This document shows, piece after piece, positions 24,901-39,400 of a stretch of DNA of 64,000 nucleotides. The position numbers and the translations under genes were made by a program. Within the stretch, counting starts at the first letter, position 1. Each line of letters opens with the position of its first letter. The stretch comes from Xanthostigma xanthostigma (taxonomy: Eukaryota; Arthropoda; Insecta; Raphidioptera; Raphidiidae): the NCBI GenBank assembly GCA_963575645.1, contig OY754467.1, forward strand, positions 5,022,001 through 5,086,000. The letters are read 5' to 3'. Under the pieces are notes generated by a model. The model had not been told where the DNA came from. It searched no databases and saw nothing but the letters and a program-made list of their open reading frames with translations.

Positions 24901-27900
24901 TAGCTACTGTTTGCTACAATTGTTAAGAAACACCCATTGTTACAATGTTGATTGTTACTATGTTGATAGCATTGTAACAATGGGTGTTTCTTAACAATTG
25001 TAGCAAACAGTAGCTACTATAAACAATATATTATAATTACTAACTGTAACTAAACTACTCTAGATAATTATTATACTTATTTAGTGCGAATAATTCGCAC
25101 AGGTCACACTAGTAATATTTTAATTTTTTTATCATGTATTTTTGTTTTTTTTTACTAAAAAGTATAAAAATAATTATTTTGTATTTTACCAAATACAACT
25201 CGGTACGCTACTGGAGTTTGCGTTTAATTTTAAGCTATTACACGCGGATTATGCAAAATAACAACAAATAATATCAAAAGTGAAACTCGGAGGCAAGGAA
25301 AGGCAAGCATTTTTAAATACGGTACGTCGTTACGTTACGCTATCGTTGTGACAGCGCGCTTATACTTGCGGTGTGAATTGTTTAATTTAAGGTTTCATTT
25401 AGGCCAAGTTCAACATCGCTGTGCTCTCTCTTTCTAACACTGGCATTTAGAATCGGCGGTAATAATTACAATTATTACAAAATTAGCTGCACTTCCGAAT
25501 GCCGATTCGTCGTCACTGTCCGTTTGTTATGTGATTCGATTGCGGTTAGAGACTAATCTATACTAATATATAAAGCTGAAGAGTTTGTTTGTTTGTTTGT
25601 TTGGTTGAACGCGCTAATCTCTCAGGAACTATTCGTTCGAATTGAATTTTTTTTTTTGTTGGATAGCCCATTTATCGAGGAAGGCTATAGGCTATAAAAT
25701 ATCATTCTACGACCAATAGGAGCGGAGCATCAATGAAAAATGCATATATTTAATAATTTACTATATGAATCATTGTCTATCTACTCAATGTGCGGTGAGT
25801 GAAGGCAACAGAGCGTATCGAAAATATATCTGCGTCTCTTCCTTCGATGTAATTCCCTGATTTCTGCGATGATTAGGATTGGTTGATGTACTTGCATTCA
25901 ATCTGAATAAAGTATCTCTGTTTCAAAACGTTGTCTTTTTCTATGACGTTAACATGGGCGTACCTAGCTTTTGGCCCAGGAGGGGGCAAATTGGAAATTT
26001 CTTAAGCCGGGTCCTCCGTGCTTGTTTTGTCCTCCTGGATACGCCAGTGCTTACGGCTTAAAAAAAGTCAGAAGTATATGTTTGCACCCTAATGGTTCGA
26101 TTGCGATTTTATTCCTATGATCAGTATAGAACAAAAGTATATGGAAAAGTGTTACAAAATGTAACTCAAAATTTGTCCGTCCGACAAAAACTTTTGAACG
26201 GTAACTCCAATCATCATGAAATTTGGACACAACATTCACTCGGTAAATTATAAAATATTTTTAACAAAAAAATTGAACCGACTTCACACTAAAAAGTAAA
26301 AAATAATTGCGTATTGAAATGTTTTGGAGTCGGTGTCAGCCAAAATGAAATCTATTCCGAGAACTACACCGACTCCAAAACATTTCAATACGCAATTATT
26401 TTTTACTTTTTAGTGTGAAGTCGGTTCAATTTTTTTGTTAAAAATATTTTATTTTTCTCTTTTTAGTGTTAATCTAACACTAAAAATCGGTGAACATACA
26501 TAAAAAACATTATGCGTTTCTTTGAAATTTGAGAGTTTCCCTCGATTTCTCCGGATTCCACCATCAGATCCTGACTTGGTTCCGATGGGACCACCTCTGA
26601 GGTGCACTCTTTCGAATAAAAAAAAAATTTTGAAAATCGGTCCATAATTGACGGAGAAATCGGTGAACATACATAAAAAAAAAAATATATACAGACGAAC
26701 ACAGAATCTCCTCCTTTTTGTTGAAGTCGGTTAAAAATGAATGTGCGTACTCGTGTCCCCTCACCCCCCATTCGTTCTTTTGCACCCGGGTGGGACCGCT
26801 AATTTTTAACATTTTCAAAAATCTGTTCTTCAATCTTAGCGAATGCCTACGTCATAATAACTATCTGTGTGCCAAATTTCAATCCCATCCGTCCAGTCAT
26901 GGTTTGAGTTGTGCGTTTGATAGATAAGTCAGTCACGGTTTCCTTTTATGTATTTTATTTAGATATGATTGTTTTGGCGCCATCTTTTATTTGATTCAAT
27001 AAATCTGTTTTTTGCTCGTGCCAATTACTTGTGTGCGTCCGACTTTACACACGTGTGTGAGTGTGTTACATGTGTGTTTGAGTCTATTTATAGGTTTGTT
27101 GTTATAATTCAACTGGTCGGTGTACACCGTTGCCAGATCGACTTGCGATTTGCTCTCGCGATGTATAACGCAATGATCGACTGACGACTACAGTCACTGA
27201 TCTCAAATTAATGGATAGATGATAGACGACAAGTCACTAGATCAGCGATTCCCAAAGTGGTCTATATCGACCCCATCGACAAAACTTGCAAGGGGTACAT
27301 GCCAGCAGGAAAAAAAATTGGGGGTCCATGAAATGAAAATGGGGGTCAACGATAGTGAATCTCCTAACAAAAAAAGAAACAAACTGGACATCGTTAACTG
27401 AAGAGATTTAAGATTAAATCTAACTAAATTGATGCCAAATGTTGAAAATATATTATTAAAGCATCAGGTTCATCCCTCACACTAAAAGCAGTTATTTTTT
27501 GCTTAGTTATTTTATGTAACAGAAAGTACATTTTAATTTGATTCGTTTAATTTGAATCTAATTAATAAATGTATAAAACTAAACATTTCACACTACATTT
27601 CACTACCGTTATAAATTTAAATCGTTCAAAGTGAGCAGCACCATACCGGTTGTCAAAAATACATTTGAAATTAATGAATTTGCAAAAAATCAATATCAGA
27701 TAAGCAGGGGATCTACCCAAAACCGAAAAACACTGCAAGTGGTTCTACGAGACAAAAAAGTTTGGGGACCTCTGCACTAGATAATTACCATATATTTAAT
27801 AACTTCTATATTGCTAGCGCTTTTTCCCTTCTGATAGCATTCAACCACTTCTTTTTCAGTTCCAAATCCTTTGGAAATACGAAACCTTCATAATTTGAAC

Positions 27901-30376
27901 ACCGATAACAACACATCGCCATTGTCAATGATTTATTATTTGAAATAAACTTATTTTGTACACAGTACTATAAGTCACAAATGGTTATATAGCTGGCGCC
28001 TCTGGCGGTCAAGTCTGGCAGTGTCCGTCTTCGTTACAGAAAAATCTTTATGTAGGTACACCCAATAGACTGACGGTGGATTAACAAAATGTTACTGTAT
28101 AATCGCCATTCGATTTTGCAAGATTCCGCGGAAAACCAATTCTGAATAATTACTGGTCCGCGCGATTATTATTTTTTTGCACAAACACGTATTGACTATG
28201 AGATATTTTCCTTTCCTACAAATTATAATTATTTGCAATGATTGATGATTGTTTTTTTTTTTTTTAAATGACTTTTAGCCAATTTCCGACGAAATAATTT
28301 AACTGTGTTTTAAAATTTTTGTGAACGTAATAAATATTAAGTTTATTCCAAACAGTCGCGAACGGTAACAGAACCGTACACAGTCTTGTTACTGAGACTG
28401 TCTTGCGCAGTATCGATTTTTGAGCTAGTGCGCAAGACAATCTTGCGCAGTGACAAGATTGTGTTACCGTTCTGCTTGGAACAAACCTATTGCAATAACA
28501 TTTTGGAGTGCGCATCGTTTACGGAAATTTTAAATATTTTTTACGAGACCAAGACCTGTTTGTTTTTAATACACTTTGCTATGAGTACATTTTTACAATG
28601 CCTTATTTATAACAAGTTACCCGATAGTGGTAATAAATTAATAAAATAAAATCGCTTTAATTTGCTTTTACAATGTATGGTACAGGTATACAGTGGAACT
28701 TTGTTAATTCGAGGTCGATCGGATCGACCCATAACTTCGAACTTTCGAAGTATCGGATCTTGGAAGTTGATGTCGTTTCTTTCTTTAAAATTCCAGATTT
28801 TTCTAGAAAAAATGTCGTTTGTTTTAGATATGCTTTTATTACAGTCGGGTAAAAAATTCTATTATCGTAGTTCGAATTAACGAAGCTCCACTGTAGTTGT
28901 TTTGTATAGGTATGCTATTTTTTAATTGTGCGATGTCCGAAATGCTTTGATTGGACGACATAAAAAACGAACAGTGATTTTTTTTAGAATATACTTAATC
29001 TCAAAATAATAAAAGTTAATTTTCAGATTGGTCTGCGACTTCCACGAAGTTGAAAATACACGAATTGGTTAGTCTCGACAAATTGAAAATACACGGGTTC
29101 TACTCAGTGCCGTATATCTAGGGCGATGCCCAGGCACAGGGCGCAGACCCTAGAGAGACTCAGAAATGACCAGACTATAGGGTCAAGTTTTAAGATTAGA
29201 ACATTTTTCAAGGGCACAATAAGAGAAGCTCGCACCGGACGCATAAATAGTATATTACATCACAAGGGCCGAAAATTCAACTTTTAAGGCCCGTGTGGTG
29301 TATACGATTTTTCTTCATATCCGCTCGAAAGTACGTACTTTCGTCAGCAGGGACGAAAGATTGACATTTACTCCCAGTGAGAACGGCGGGAGGAAAAAAT
29401 TTCTCATGCGTATTTATATTCGTAACTAGGGTTACCGCTGTCATTTAATATAAATATAATAAATAACAGGGAGTTAATGTCAAACTTTCGTCCCTGCTAT
29501 GGGCTATGTGCACGGAGGCGGAGTTACAAATTTTTCGATGCGAGCGTTTGTGGTGAGCACTAGGGGAAACTTCGAACTCCAATTTTCCGTATGTCAGTGA
29601 GCAATGTTTATTAAAAGTGAAAATAATTATAATTTTATGAAGTTTTTTAATTAGAAAGAAAACATAGGAAAACTAAGCGATCTGGAAATGCTTGTTGTGT
29701 TCCGGGCTGTTGCGCTGATGGCGATTTAAGTAAAATAAAGACCATTGGCGCCCTAATTTGACGTTCCGCTGTCAGTGCAAACAAATTAACATTATAGTTT
29801 TCCTTATTACATTTTTTTTGACACATCATGGCCAACTAAAGTTTTTGACTTATCACCATAGAAACATGTCGCGATTTCCATAAAAAGTTAGTTCAATAAT
29901 TCTCTATTACCCACTAGCGGCGCTAATAGGCTTCGTGCACACAGCCTATAAGGGACGAAAGTACGTACTTTCGATCGAGGTATGAAGAAAAAGCTAGTTA
30001 CGGCACTGTATTAATATCACAGACCCATGCTTACCCGTGTCACGAGGTGACAAGACGGCTCGGTTGTCGAGCGTCTATTAATCTACAATGTCGCTCTCCC
30101 CGTGCCACAAGTCAATTATGTAATCGACCTCAAAAAAATTCCAATTACGCCAACATCTGGTTCGTTTATAACGAATTAATTGTTGTGTATCTTGTTTAAT
30201 TGCTCACAAATTAGTCATAAAACAATTAACAATCTTGCAGAATCAACGATTACTAGCGACATCTAGCGCATTCGGTCAGTTTTAGCGTTTGCGATTGTTG
30301 TAAATACTGCAGCGACATCTATTTGTTAGGAGCGTTAGATGTATTGTTGTAGACGATAATAATAACTGACAGTTGT

Positions 30377-30416
<40 letters not shown>

Positions 30417-33400
30417 TAATTTATTTGTAGAGCCAATTCGGATACAAAGCGTCAAAATCAAAAATTATACATCCTATATATATTAATACGCTAAGGTTTA
30501 AGATGTTTGCCTCCCTTTTTAGAAAAAACCACACAATTTGTCCACATAAATTATATATCATTTTACAGATAATTGCTTGCTCTACTGACATCGACAACTA
30601 AAAAAAATTATTATTGCTTTTGTTTTTGTAAATTAATTAAACTCTGAACAACGTCTGCCATCTGACGGCGTAACGTTAACACTTCGATCTGTCATCTGAC
30701 CTTCATATTATAAATACTGCATACTGCCATCTGACGGGCAACGCTGAACAACGCTTTTGCTACTTGCGCCTCTATATGACAATTTTAGTAAAATATTTCT
30801 TTTACAACAAAAAGAAGAACGTTATAAGCAGTGTGCAAAATTAGAAATGAATTGAATACCTGCAATCATATTTAAAAAATAATTTTGTAAAGTGATAATT
30901 ATTATACTTATTTAGTGCGAATAATTCGCACGGGTAACGCTAGTATTTTACATGATACGGTTGTTTCAGAAATAAGTATAATACGCGCTACGGATCTAAA
31001 AGGTTCGGAAGTTAGTCACAAACAGCGTCGCAAAGGCACATTTTAGAGCCGTTGATACTCCCACAACCTCCCGGCTACCTGCACGGAACGTGCGCTCGTC
31101 AGTGATTGGCCGTGATCGCTCGTTGCCTAATTGTCACTTATCGCTTTCCTGCTTTAAAGTACAGTCGAGTACGCTATTGTCAAGTTGTTATTGCTATTTT
31201 AGTTCTGTTGAGTTGCGAGTTTCTAGTTTTTCAACAGACTGTACAAGCGCAAGCCCGCATTCGCATCTAACTTCCGAGCCTTTTAGATTCGTGGCGCGTA
31301 TTATAACCAGTATATGTTGTTGATAGCTAAATGCATTACAAATAATCGTTCCTCATAAAATGTATATGTACGAACCTTTCTTGGGCGTCCGATCTATGTT
31401 GCATTTTATGTGGCACGATTTTGCAATAACGATTTCCACAACAGAACTCAACGACACATAAGTACGTCCGGTTTATTTTGAAAGCATTGCCATCAAAGAT
31501 AGAATTAAAATTGTTCATAGAAAGAAATTCGAGATTTCTGGAACTGTTTTACATGAATTTTGTATGCACACACTCGCGTTCATGCGCTCGTGATAGAGAG
31601 TCATGAGGGTGAATGAGGGATTGAACAGCTGGTGAACAGTCACCTTAAGACGTGGTTAATGATAATCCCGGATCATCCTATCTATCGGGATTCGGGACGT
31701 TATTATATACTATCATCTATATCTCAAACGCGGCTTAGCTAATATCAAGTGGCTCGTAAATTTCATATCGACGCCCGAGATTGGCCAATAAATGTGAGTT
31801 TTACGTTCTTGACCTCGATATCATATTTACACACATAAATAATAGTATATATCAGAGGTCCCCAAACTTTTTTGTCTCGTAGACCACTTGCCATGTTTTT
31901 CGGTTTTAGGTAGACCCCCTGTTTATCTGATATTGATTTTTTGCAAATTCATTAATTTCAAATGTATTTTTGACAACCGGTATAAAGCTATTCACTTTGA
32001 ACGATTTAAATTTATAACGGTAGTGAAATGTAGTGTGAAATGTTTAGTTTTATACATTTATTAATTAGATTCAAAGTAAACGAATCAAATTAAAATTTAC
32101 TTTCTGTTACATAAAAAACTAAGCAAAAAATAAATGTTTTTAGTGTGAGGGATGAACCTGATGCTTTAATAATAAATTTTCAACATTTGGCATCAATTTA
32201 GTTAGATTTAATCTTAAATCTTTTCGGTTAACGATGTCCAGTTTGTTTCTTTGTTTGTTAGGAGATTCACTATCGTTGACTCTCATTTTCATTTCATGGA
32301 CCCCCATTTTTTTTTCCCGCTGACATGGACCCCTTGCAAGTTGTCCTCGATATAGACCACTTTGGGAATCACTGGTATGTATTATGTTCATCGGCGACGT
32401 TGATTTTGGTCAGTGGCGTTGCCAGGGGGAGGGTGCAAAATGTGCGTGTTTACTTCGTGGCAGTCGCATAGAATCTTTGCAACGAAATGAGGATGAAGAA
32501 GAAGTTGAAAATACATGAGTCGATTAGTATCGACAGATTGTAAATACATGAGTTCTATACTGTAACGGAAAATGTCTATTTTCCCTGATTGGCCTATATT
32601 ATAGATCAATCAGGGAAAAAAACCTTAATTAATTTGAGGTTAAACATTGTCAAACGTATTTTTTCAATTGAGTGAGCAGCGTTTGAAGGAGACACTTTTC
32701 GTGGGGACTAAAAACTTGAAAATACGTGTTTAAAGCAGTTGAAAATACACAACTCCTTCATAATCTGCAGAGGAATTCATACAGTTTAAAAACCCGTTGC
32801 TTCCACCGTAAATATATTTTTTACAACACAAATCGTTATAACTCGACGTGTAAATTGTTTCGATAGAGTTTCGTACATCTTGAAACGTTTCGTAACGTTG
32901 TCGTTTCGAATTCAATTCGACAATTATCGATAAAAATCGCTAAAAATGATTAAATTCACATTACTAACGAAAGTCACTGTACTTCCACCGTCACGAATTC
33001 TGCATACGTACTTACGGTAAGATACTTAACATTTGTGACATTGTTTAATTAGGTAACTAGATTTTAAATGCCAACTTTTAAAGTTAAGTTCGTTATTATG
33101 ACATTTCCATTTAATAATTTCAAACGAATATTACTTAACAGGGGTGGCACTGTGGCAGTAACAAAAAAAAATGTCCTACAAAACTTGCTTATTTTTTTAA
33201 AGATCTTTTCAGCAATACCACTTTCGAATCTTTGATTAAAGTCTGATTAGAACTCTTGAATAAATAAAATTATCGACCAATTAAATATTAATTATTTTTT
33301 GTATTTTTTAGATCAGTTTTGAAGAAGCTCCAAATCCGGATCGAAACGTTAATTTATATTTTTTTTTGTTAATATATTGTCTGAAAAATTAGTCGATAAT

Positions 33401-36400
33401 TTTATTTATTGAATACCACTTTCGATCTATCCTGCCATTTAAAATTCCGGAGTTCTGAACATTCCGGAGCAAACTAATAGGGAAGCGATCCTTTCCGGGG
33501 GGGAAAATATCACCATTCGATTCTTCATTAAGGCTTTTATAATACAGATTTTTGACACAACTCTCTACGACTGACCGTTTTCGACAAAATCGACCGTTAC
33601 GGGTGGTCTGACTCATCCCCTGTATATATGTTACGGTAAATGTAAACTCTTGGGAAATGTACACTTTTACCGTAAAGTGTGCCGGTAAATGTGTACATTA
33701 AATGTAGATATTGCGGCAAGTGTACACATTTTCCGGCACATTTTACGGTAAAAGTGTACATTTCCCAAGAGTTTACATTTACCGTAACATATATACAGCT
33801 TTTCATGTAGGTCAGACATTGAACTTAGTATTTTCAGTAATGGTCGCTCCGAACATTGATTTATCGAGATAGTTTGTGTGTATCTTTTGTTTTTTATTGC
33901 ATATGAAGAAAATATATAACAAATAAATGTCTTTGATCCGCTACGTATGGATTTTCGCGAACATGCTCAACAAACCTGTCGCAAACACGCCTTTGTAAAG
34001 TTCGCAGTCCACTGCGATTTAGAAGTTATGCACACGAAACTAGTGCGAGATCCGGTGTTAGAAATATATACCCTCATCTGTTATTTGATGATGACAAAGA
34101 TTATATGTTAGACTAGCGGTCCCGTCCGGTTTTACCCGGGTGCAAAAGAACGAATGGGGAAGGGAGGGACATGAGTACGCACATTCATCTTAGTTTACCG
34201 AGATGAATGTTGGGTCCAAATTTTTTGCAAGTTTTCGGCAGTTCCCTGCTTTATTACTTATTTTAAACTCAAACCTCCATTTTTGATGAAAATATTTTTT
34301 TTAAGTAATAATTATTTCTTTTAAATCAATAATTACTGTATAATTAATAAAATATAATAAATATTTAATTGAAAACACTGTAGGAAAATTATTTTTATAT
34401 ATAGGTACTGTAATAGTTTTATTATTTAGATTTATTTAATTTTAATTAGTTGTAAATAAAACTAAAATAAATTTAAATGATAGCCTTAGAAGAAAGCAAT
34501 GTAGAAAATAAAAAAAAAAAAAACATTAAAAACATATTCGTCCAAGGTGGGGCTCGAACCCACGACCCTGAGAATAAGAGTCGCGCGCTCTACCGACTGA
34601 GCTAACCGAGCTGTGAAATTAAATAAATTCTAATTGACTGTTTTTGGAACAACTTCTCCGATTTGTTAATCATAAAAAGATGAGAGAATGTGACACAAGG
34701 AATTGGAATATACCTACCGTTGATTCTATATATTTTTTTATTTTATTTTTTGCGTAATGATCTCGCTACTGCCACAGGAATTACCTTTTGTAGCGAAAAC
34801 ATTTATGTATTATATATGAATTATCTATACTAATATATAAAGCTGAAGAGTTTGTTTGTTTGTTTGAACGCGCTAATCTCAGGAACTACTGGTTCAAATT
34901 GAAAAAAAAAATTTTTTTTGTTGGATAGCCCATTTATCGAGGAAGGCTATAGGCTATATAAAATCAGGCTACGACCATTAGGAGCGGAGCATTAATGAAA
35001 AATGTTGCAAAATGTATCTCAAAAATAAGCTTCTATTCAGGTGAAATGCACTAACTAAATATACTCATATTAGCGTTGTCAGAATACAACGCCGGCTAGC
35101 TCAATCGGTAGAACACACGACTGTCAATATCAGGGTCGTGGGTTCGAGCGGTTCGAGTCCTACGTTGGGCGAATACATTTTTATTTTTTTTTAATTTTCT
35201 ACATTGCTTTCTTTTAAGGCTTACATTTAAATTTATTTTAATTTTATTTAATTAATTAAAAAAAATTATTAGTTAAAAAAAGTATAAATATTGCTTTTTA
35301 TCGACAAAAACTTTTGAACGGTGACTCCGAGCATCATGAAATTTGGACACAACATTTATCTCGGTAAACTAAGATGAATGTGTGTACTCATGTTCCTCCC
35401 TTCCCCATTCGTTCTTTTACACCCGTGTGAAACCGGACGGGACCGCTAGTTAATAATAAAAATATTCTATTCCATTCTGTACGGCGACGATTTAGTACAG
35501 TCAAACCTGACTAAGTGAGAGTAATTGCCAGGTAGCGTCTTTAATAAGTGTGCGCGGTCTTCAGTATGAATTTTTTTTTAAAAAACAATTTAGACAGAAG
35601 AAAAAATGATATTTTCTTTATTTAGTTAATTCGAGGACCATTTGAAACGGTCTCTCTCTCTCTGTCTCTCTCTTAACGCTAATGATATTTTGATGCGGTT
35701 GTACGCCATTAAAGTTATTTTTATTTCTCGACGAGCGCTTTTGTATATTAAAAAAAATACACAACTGTTTTATATTTATGTATAATTAGATATTTTTTAT
35801 TCAACGACATTGACACGATTACCTACTTTCAGAGTTGTGTGTTGTTATATTTATATGAATAAATTTATGTACTTACGCATTCTTTGATTATTTTTCTTTT
35901 TGAAAAATATTTTTTATCTTGCGCATTACATCACGTTCTTGTTTATGTGCCGACATATTTAATGAATTACGCTAATCTCGCTCCATTTATTTTTTTATCT
36001 TAAACTTACGCGTTTTGTAAGCCAAGAATACTATTTTTTTAATGCGTGTATGTATCTATCTAATGGAATCTTTCAATTTAATTTTCACCCATCTCCAGAC
36101 GTCGCAATAATTTGAAATTGAGCACACGTTTATATAAATACTAGCGGCCGGCCCGGTTTCACCCGGGTGCGATAGATATAATTCTGTAAAAAGTATTTCG
36201 TTTGCGGCCCGGCGTCTGAACTAATAGCTTTGAGAAAATTCTACTAGGTTTGCTTCTGAACTGATAAGTTCGTTCCAAGCAGCCGCGAACGGTAATAAAA
36301 CCGTACACAGTCTTGTTACTGCGCAAGACTGTCTTGCGCAGTATCCTTTTTTGAGCTAGTGCGCAAACTAGTCTTGCGCAGTGACAAGACTGTGTACGGT

Positions 36401-39400
36401 TCTATACCGTTCACGGCTGCTTGCAACGAACCTATTAAGCTTTGAGTGAATTCTATCAGATGTCGCTACTTGGTAATAAAGCCGTTTTTTTGTTTGTTTG
36501 CTTCTGAACTAATAGCTTTGAATAAATTCTATGAGATGACGCTACATGTTACTAAAACAACGTAGTTTTGTACAAAATATTTAATAAAAACCATCGTGTA
36601 GCGTAAGTTGGACCGAGCAAGACACGTTTACAAAATTTCATTGAAATCGGTTCAGTGGTTTCGGAGATTAGCGCGTGACACGAGATTTTTATATACTCGT
36701 ATATATATAGTTAAACGTAGTCATTTGAGTGCTTGAACTCGGCACATTTTTGACGTGATAACGTCTTATAAATTGATGAAACACCGGCTGCATGCACGAA
36801 AAAGTGTAACGTTCCGAAATGTGTCACGTTCCGCCTGACCCTGTGCGTGCAAGCGAGAGCGCAGTATACGCCCAAGTTTGACAGCTACTAAAATTTAGGT
36901 TATGTATTATTCGAGCGGAATACGTTATCACGTAAAACTATCGTCCGTAAACCGACTTTACAGACAACCAATTTTTTTCTTTATACTTAACTGTTGCAAG
37001 ATTATTTTTTGCACGAAGTTCGCTGACTGATAATTTCAAATTTCGTTTTCAGGTTGACGACCAAATGAAACTCTTACAGCACTCGTGGTCGGACATGCTA
37101 GTGCTGGACCACATCCATCATCGGATGCACAACAATCTTCCGGACGAGATGGCGTTACCGAACGGTCAGAAATTCGATCTGTTATGCCTGGGCCTGTTGG
37201 GCGTCGCGACGCTCGCCGACCAACTGCACACGCTGTCAGTCAAGTTGCAGGAACTCAAGTTCGATGTCGGAGACTACATATGCATCAAGTTCTTGTTGCT
37301 TCTTAATCCGGGTCAGTATGTTTCGGCAAACGTTTCGTTTAAGGTGGTTCACTCGGGAAACGGCTTCTCTTAAGGCCCCCATACACCTCGTTCTTTTTTG
37401 GCAGTTTTCATCGTCACGATAAAACACGTCGGTCAAAACCGAAGTGTATGGGCAAAAACTGTCGATGAAACACGGCAGTTTTTTTATCTGCCGAGTCTTG
37501 ATTTTAAACACGACGTGTTTGCTGGTTGTCGTTTTAAATCGTAATGTGTGGCGCTTTCCGATAAGAATCGACGTGTTTATTCAGTGGTGCGACGTACAGC
37601 AAATAAGTCATATTAATTAAATGATTGTAATTAGTTTGAGTATTGATTTATATTTTAACCGTTTTAGTGCTAAGCAATTTTGACAAAAATAAATGAAAAT
37701 TGCTATAAACATATTGATTAATTTAGAGGAAAAAATAATGGTGTCAAATAAAACACTCTAATTTAGACAAATATCAATCAATTTTATTAATTATTTTTGC
37801 ATTATATTGTTTATTAATGTTTATTAAACATAAAATAATATCAATATTATTGTATTTTCCATCAAAGCAGATCGTATTAATGATGCCACGACTTCAGAAA
37901 AACTGAACGAAACTACGCCTCTGTGTGGATATGGCCGTTGTTCGTGTTTAAATTAACCGTACAGTTTTACCCGTGCGGTTAAAACTGCCATAAAAGAACG
38001 AGGTGTATGGGGATGGCCGTTGTTCGTGTTTAACCGTACAGTTTTACCCGGCGGTTAAAACTGCCAAAAAAGAACGAGGTGTATGGGGGCCTTTAGGAAT
38101 TTAATAAAATTGACGTGTCAGGTTAATAAAAGTAACTTGTACTTAATTTTGTTCACCGACTGTAAAACGAGATATGGTAAATATACACTTTCGCGGTCAC
38201 CTGGTTTTTTGGCTCTAGAAAATCGAAAAATCATCCGATTTCGATAAATTTTCTTTTTAAATCTTCGTTTTTATGGCGGATTTATGGAAAAAAATACGAA
38301 AATTGAAAAAATCAATATTTCTCACAGTTTCATGACTTTAAATGCAAAAAAAAATTGACTTTCTACATATAATCCTTTATAACTGTTTCTGACGTCGTGG
38401 AATCAAGTCGTATATTTTTTTTCGCAATCTATATAAAAAAATGAATATTTTGAAAAAAAAAATTTCAAAAAAAAAATTTTCAAAAAAGTTAATAAAAGGG
38501 GTATGCGAATTGTAATTCCGGGGTGAACGATAAAGGGTTATGCGAATTGTAATTCCGGGGTGAACGATAAAGGGTTATGCGAATTGTAATTCCGGGGTGA
38601 ACGATAAAGGGGTATGCGAATTGTAATTCCGGGGTGAACGATAAAGGGGTATGCGAATTGTAATTCCGGGGTGAACGATAAAGGGGTATGCGAATTGTAA
38701 TTCCGGGGTGAACGATAAAGGGGTATGCGAATTGTAATTCCGGGGTGAACGATAAAGGGGTATGCGAATTGTAATTTCGGGGTGAACGATAAAGGGGTAT
38801 GCGAATTGTAATTCCGGGGTGAACGATAAAGGGGTATGCGAATTGTAATTCCGGGGTGAACGATAAAGGGGTATGCGAATTGTAATTCCGGGGTGAACGA
38901 TAAAGGGGTATGCGAATTGTAATTCCGGGGTGAACGATAAAGGGGTATGCGAATTGTAATTCCGGGGTGAACGATAAAGGGGTATGCGAATTGTAATTCC
39001 GGGGTGAACGATAAAGGGGTATGCGAATTGTAATTCCGGGGTGAACGATAAAGGGGTATGCGAATTGTAATTCCGGGGTGAACGATAAAGGGGTATGCGA
39101 ATTGTAATTCCGGGGTGAACGATAAAGGGGTATGCGAATTGTAATTCCGGGGTGAACGATAAAGGGGTATGCGAATTGTAATTCCGGGGTGAACGATAAA
39201 GGGGTATGCGAATTGTAATTCCGGGGTGAACGATAAAGGGGTATGCGAATTGTAATTCCGGGGTGAACGATAAAGGGGTATGCGAATTGTAATTCCGGGG
39301 TGAACGATAAAGGGGTATGCGAATTGTAATTCCGGGGTGAACGATAAAGGGGTATGCGAATTGTCTCGCAGTGAAACGGGGAGGGGCAAATGTGGAGTTT

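Larger units (their letters stand above)
23882..25112 (+). mobile_element. Helitron family C, copy 1, carrying a 626-bp insertion
   Basis: Starts TCATATATATTAATACGC after A23881 and ends in the hairpin GTGCGAATAATTCGCAC followed by eight bases and CTAG before T25113. Compared with copy 2 at 30472-30943 it has one extra block, 24437-25062. Confidence 0.85.
25557..26802 (+). mobile_element. Helitron family A, copy 4, with two nested insertions
   Basis: TCTATACTAATATATAAAGC follows A25556; the end CACCCGGGTGGGACCGCTAA precedes T26803 (CTRR with CTAA). Family-A sequence is interrupted by a family-G repeat (25742-26139) and by a fold-back element (about 26245-26735). Confidence 0.85.
3921..37052 (+). 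other. 33.1-kb intron of FTZ-F1, packed with transposable elements
   Basis: This intron splits the ligand-binding domain exactly in phase 0 (FFKDLK|VDDQMK) with a GTAAGG donor and a CAG acceptor. I find no other convincing protein-coding gene inside. Roughly half is assignable to the Helitrons, hAT-like MITEs, fold-backs and other repeats listed below; the rest is AT-rich DNA without recognisable features. Confidence 0.9.

Noticed and set aside
26449-26833. Three overlapping minus-strand frames of 73-100 codons
   Set aside because: They lie within a repeated non-coding part of a nested MITE (ATGTATGTTCACCGATT occurs twice) and mix frames across element boundaries.
37236-37511. Minus-strand 91-codon frame over the FTZ-F1 exon
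   Set aside because: Antisense shadow of the ligand-binding exon that runs into the adjacent MITE.
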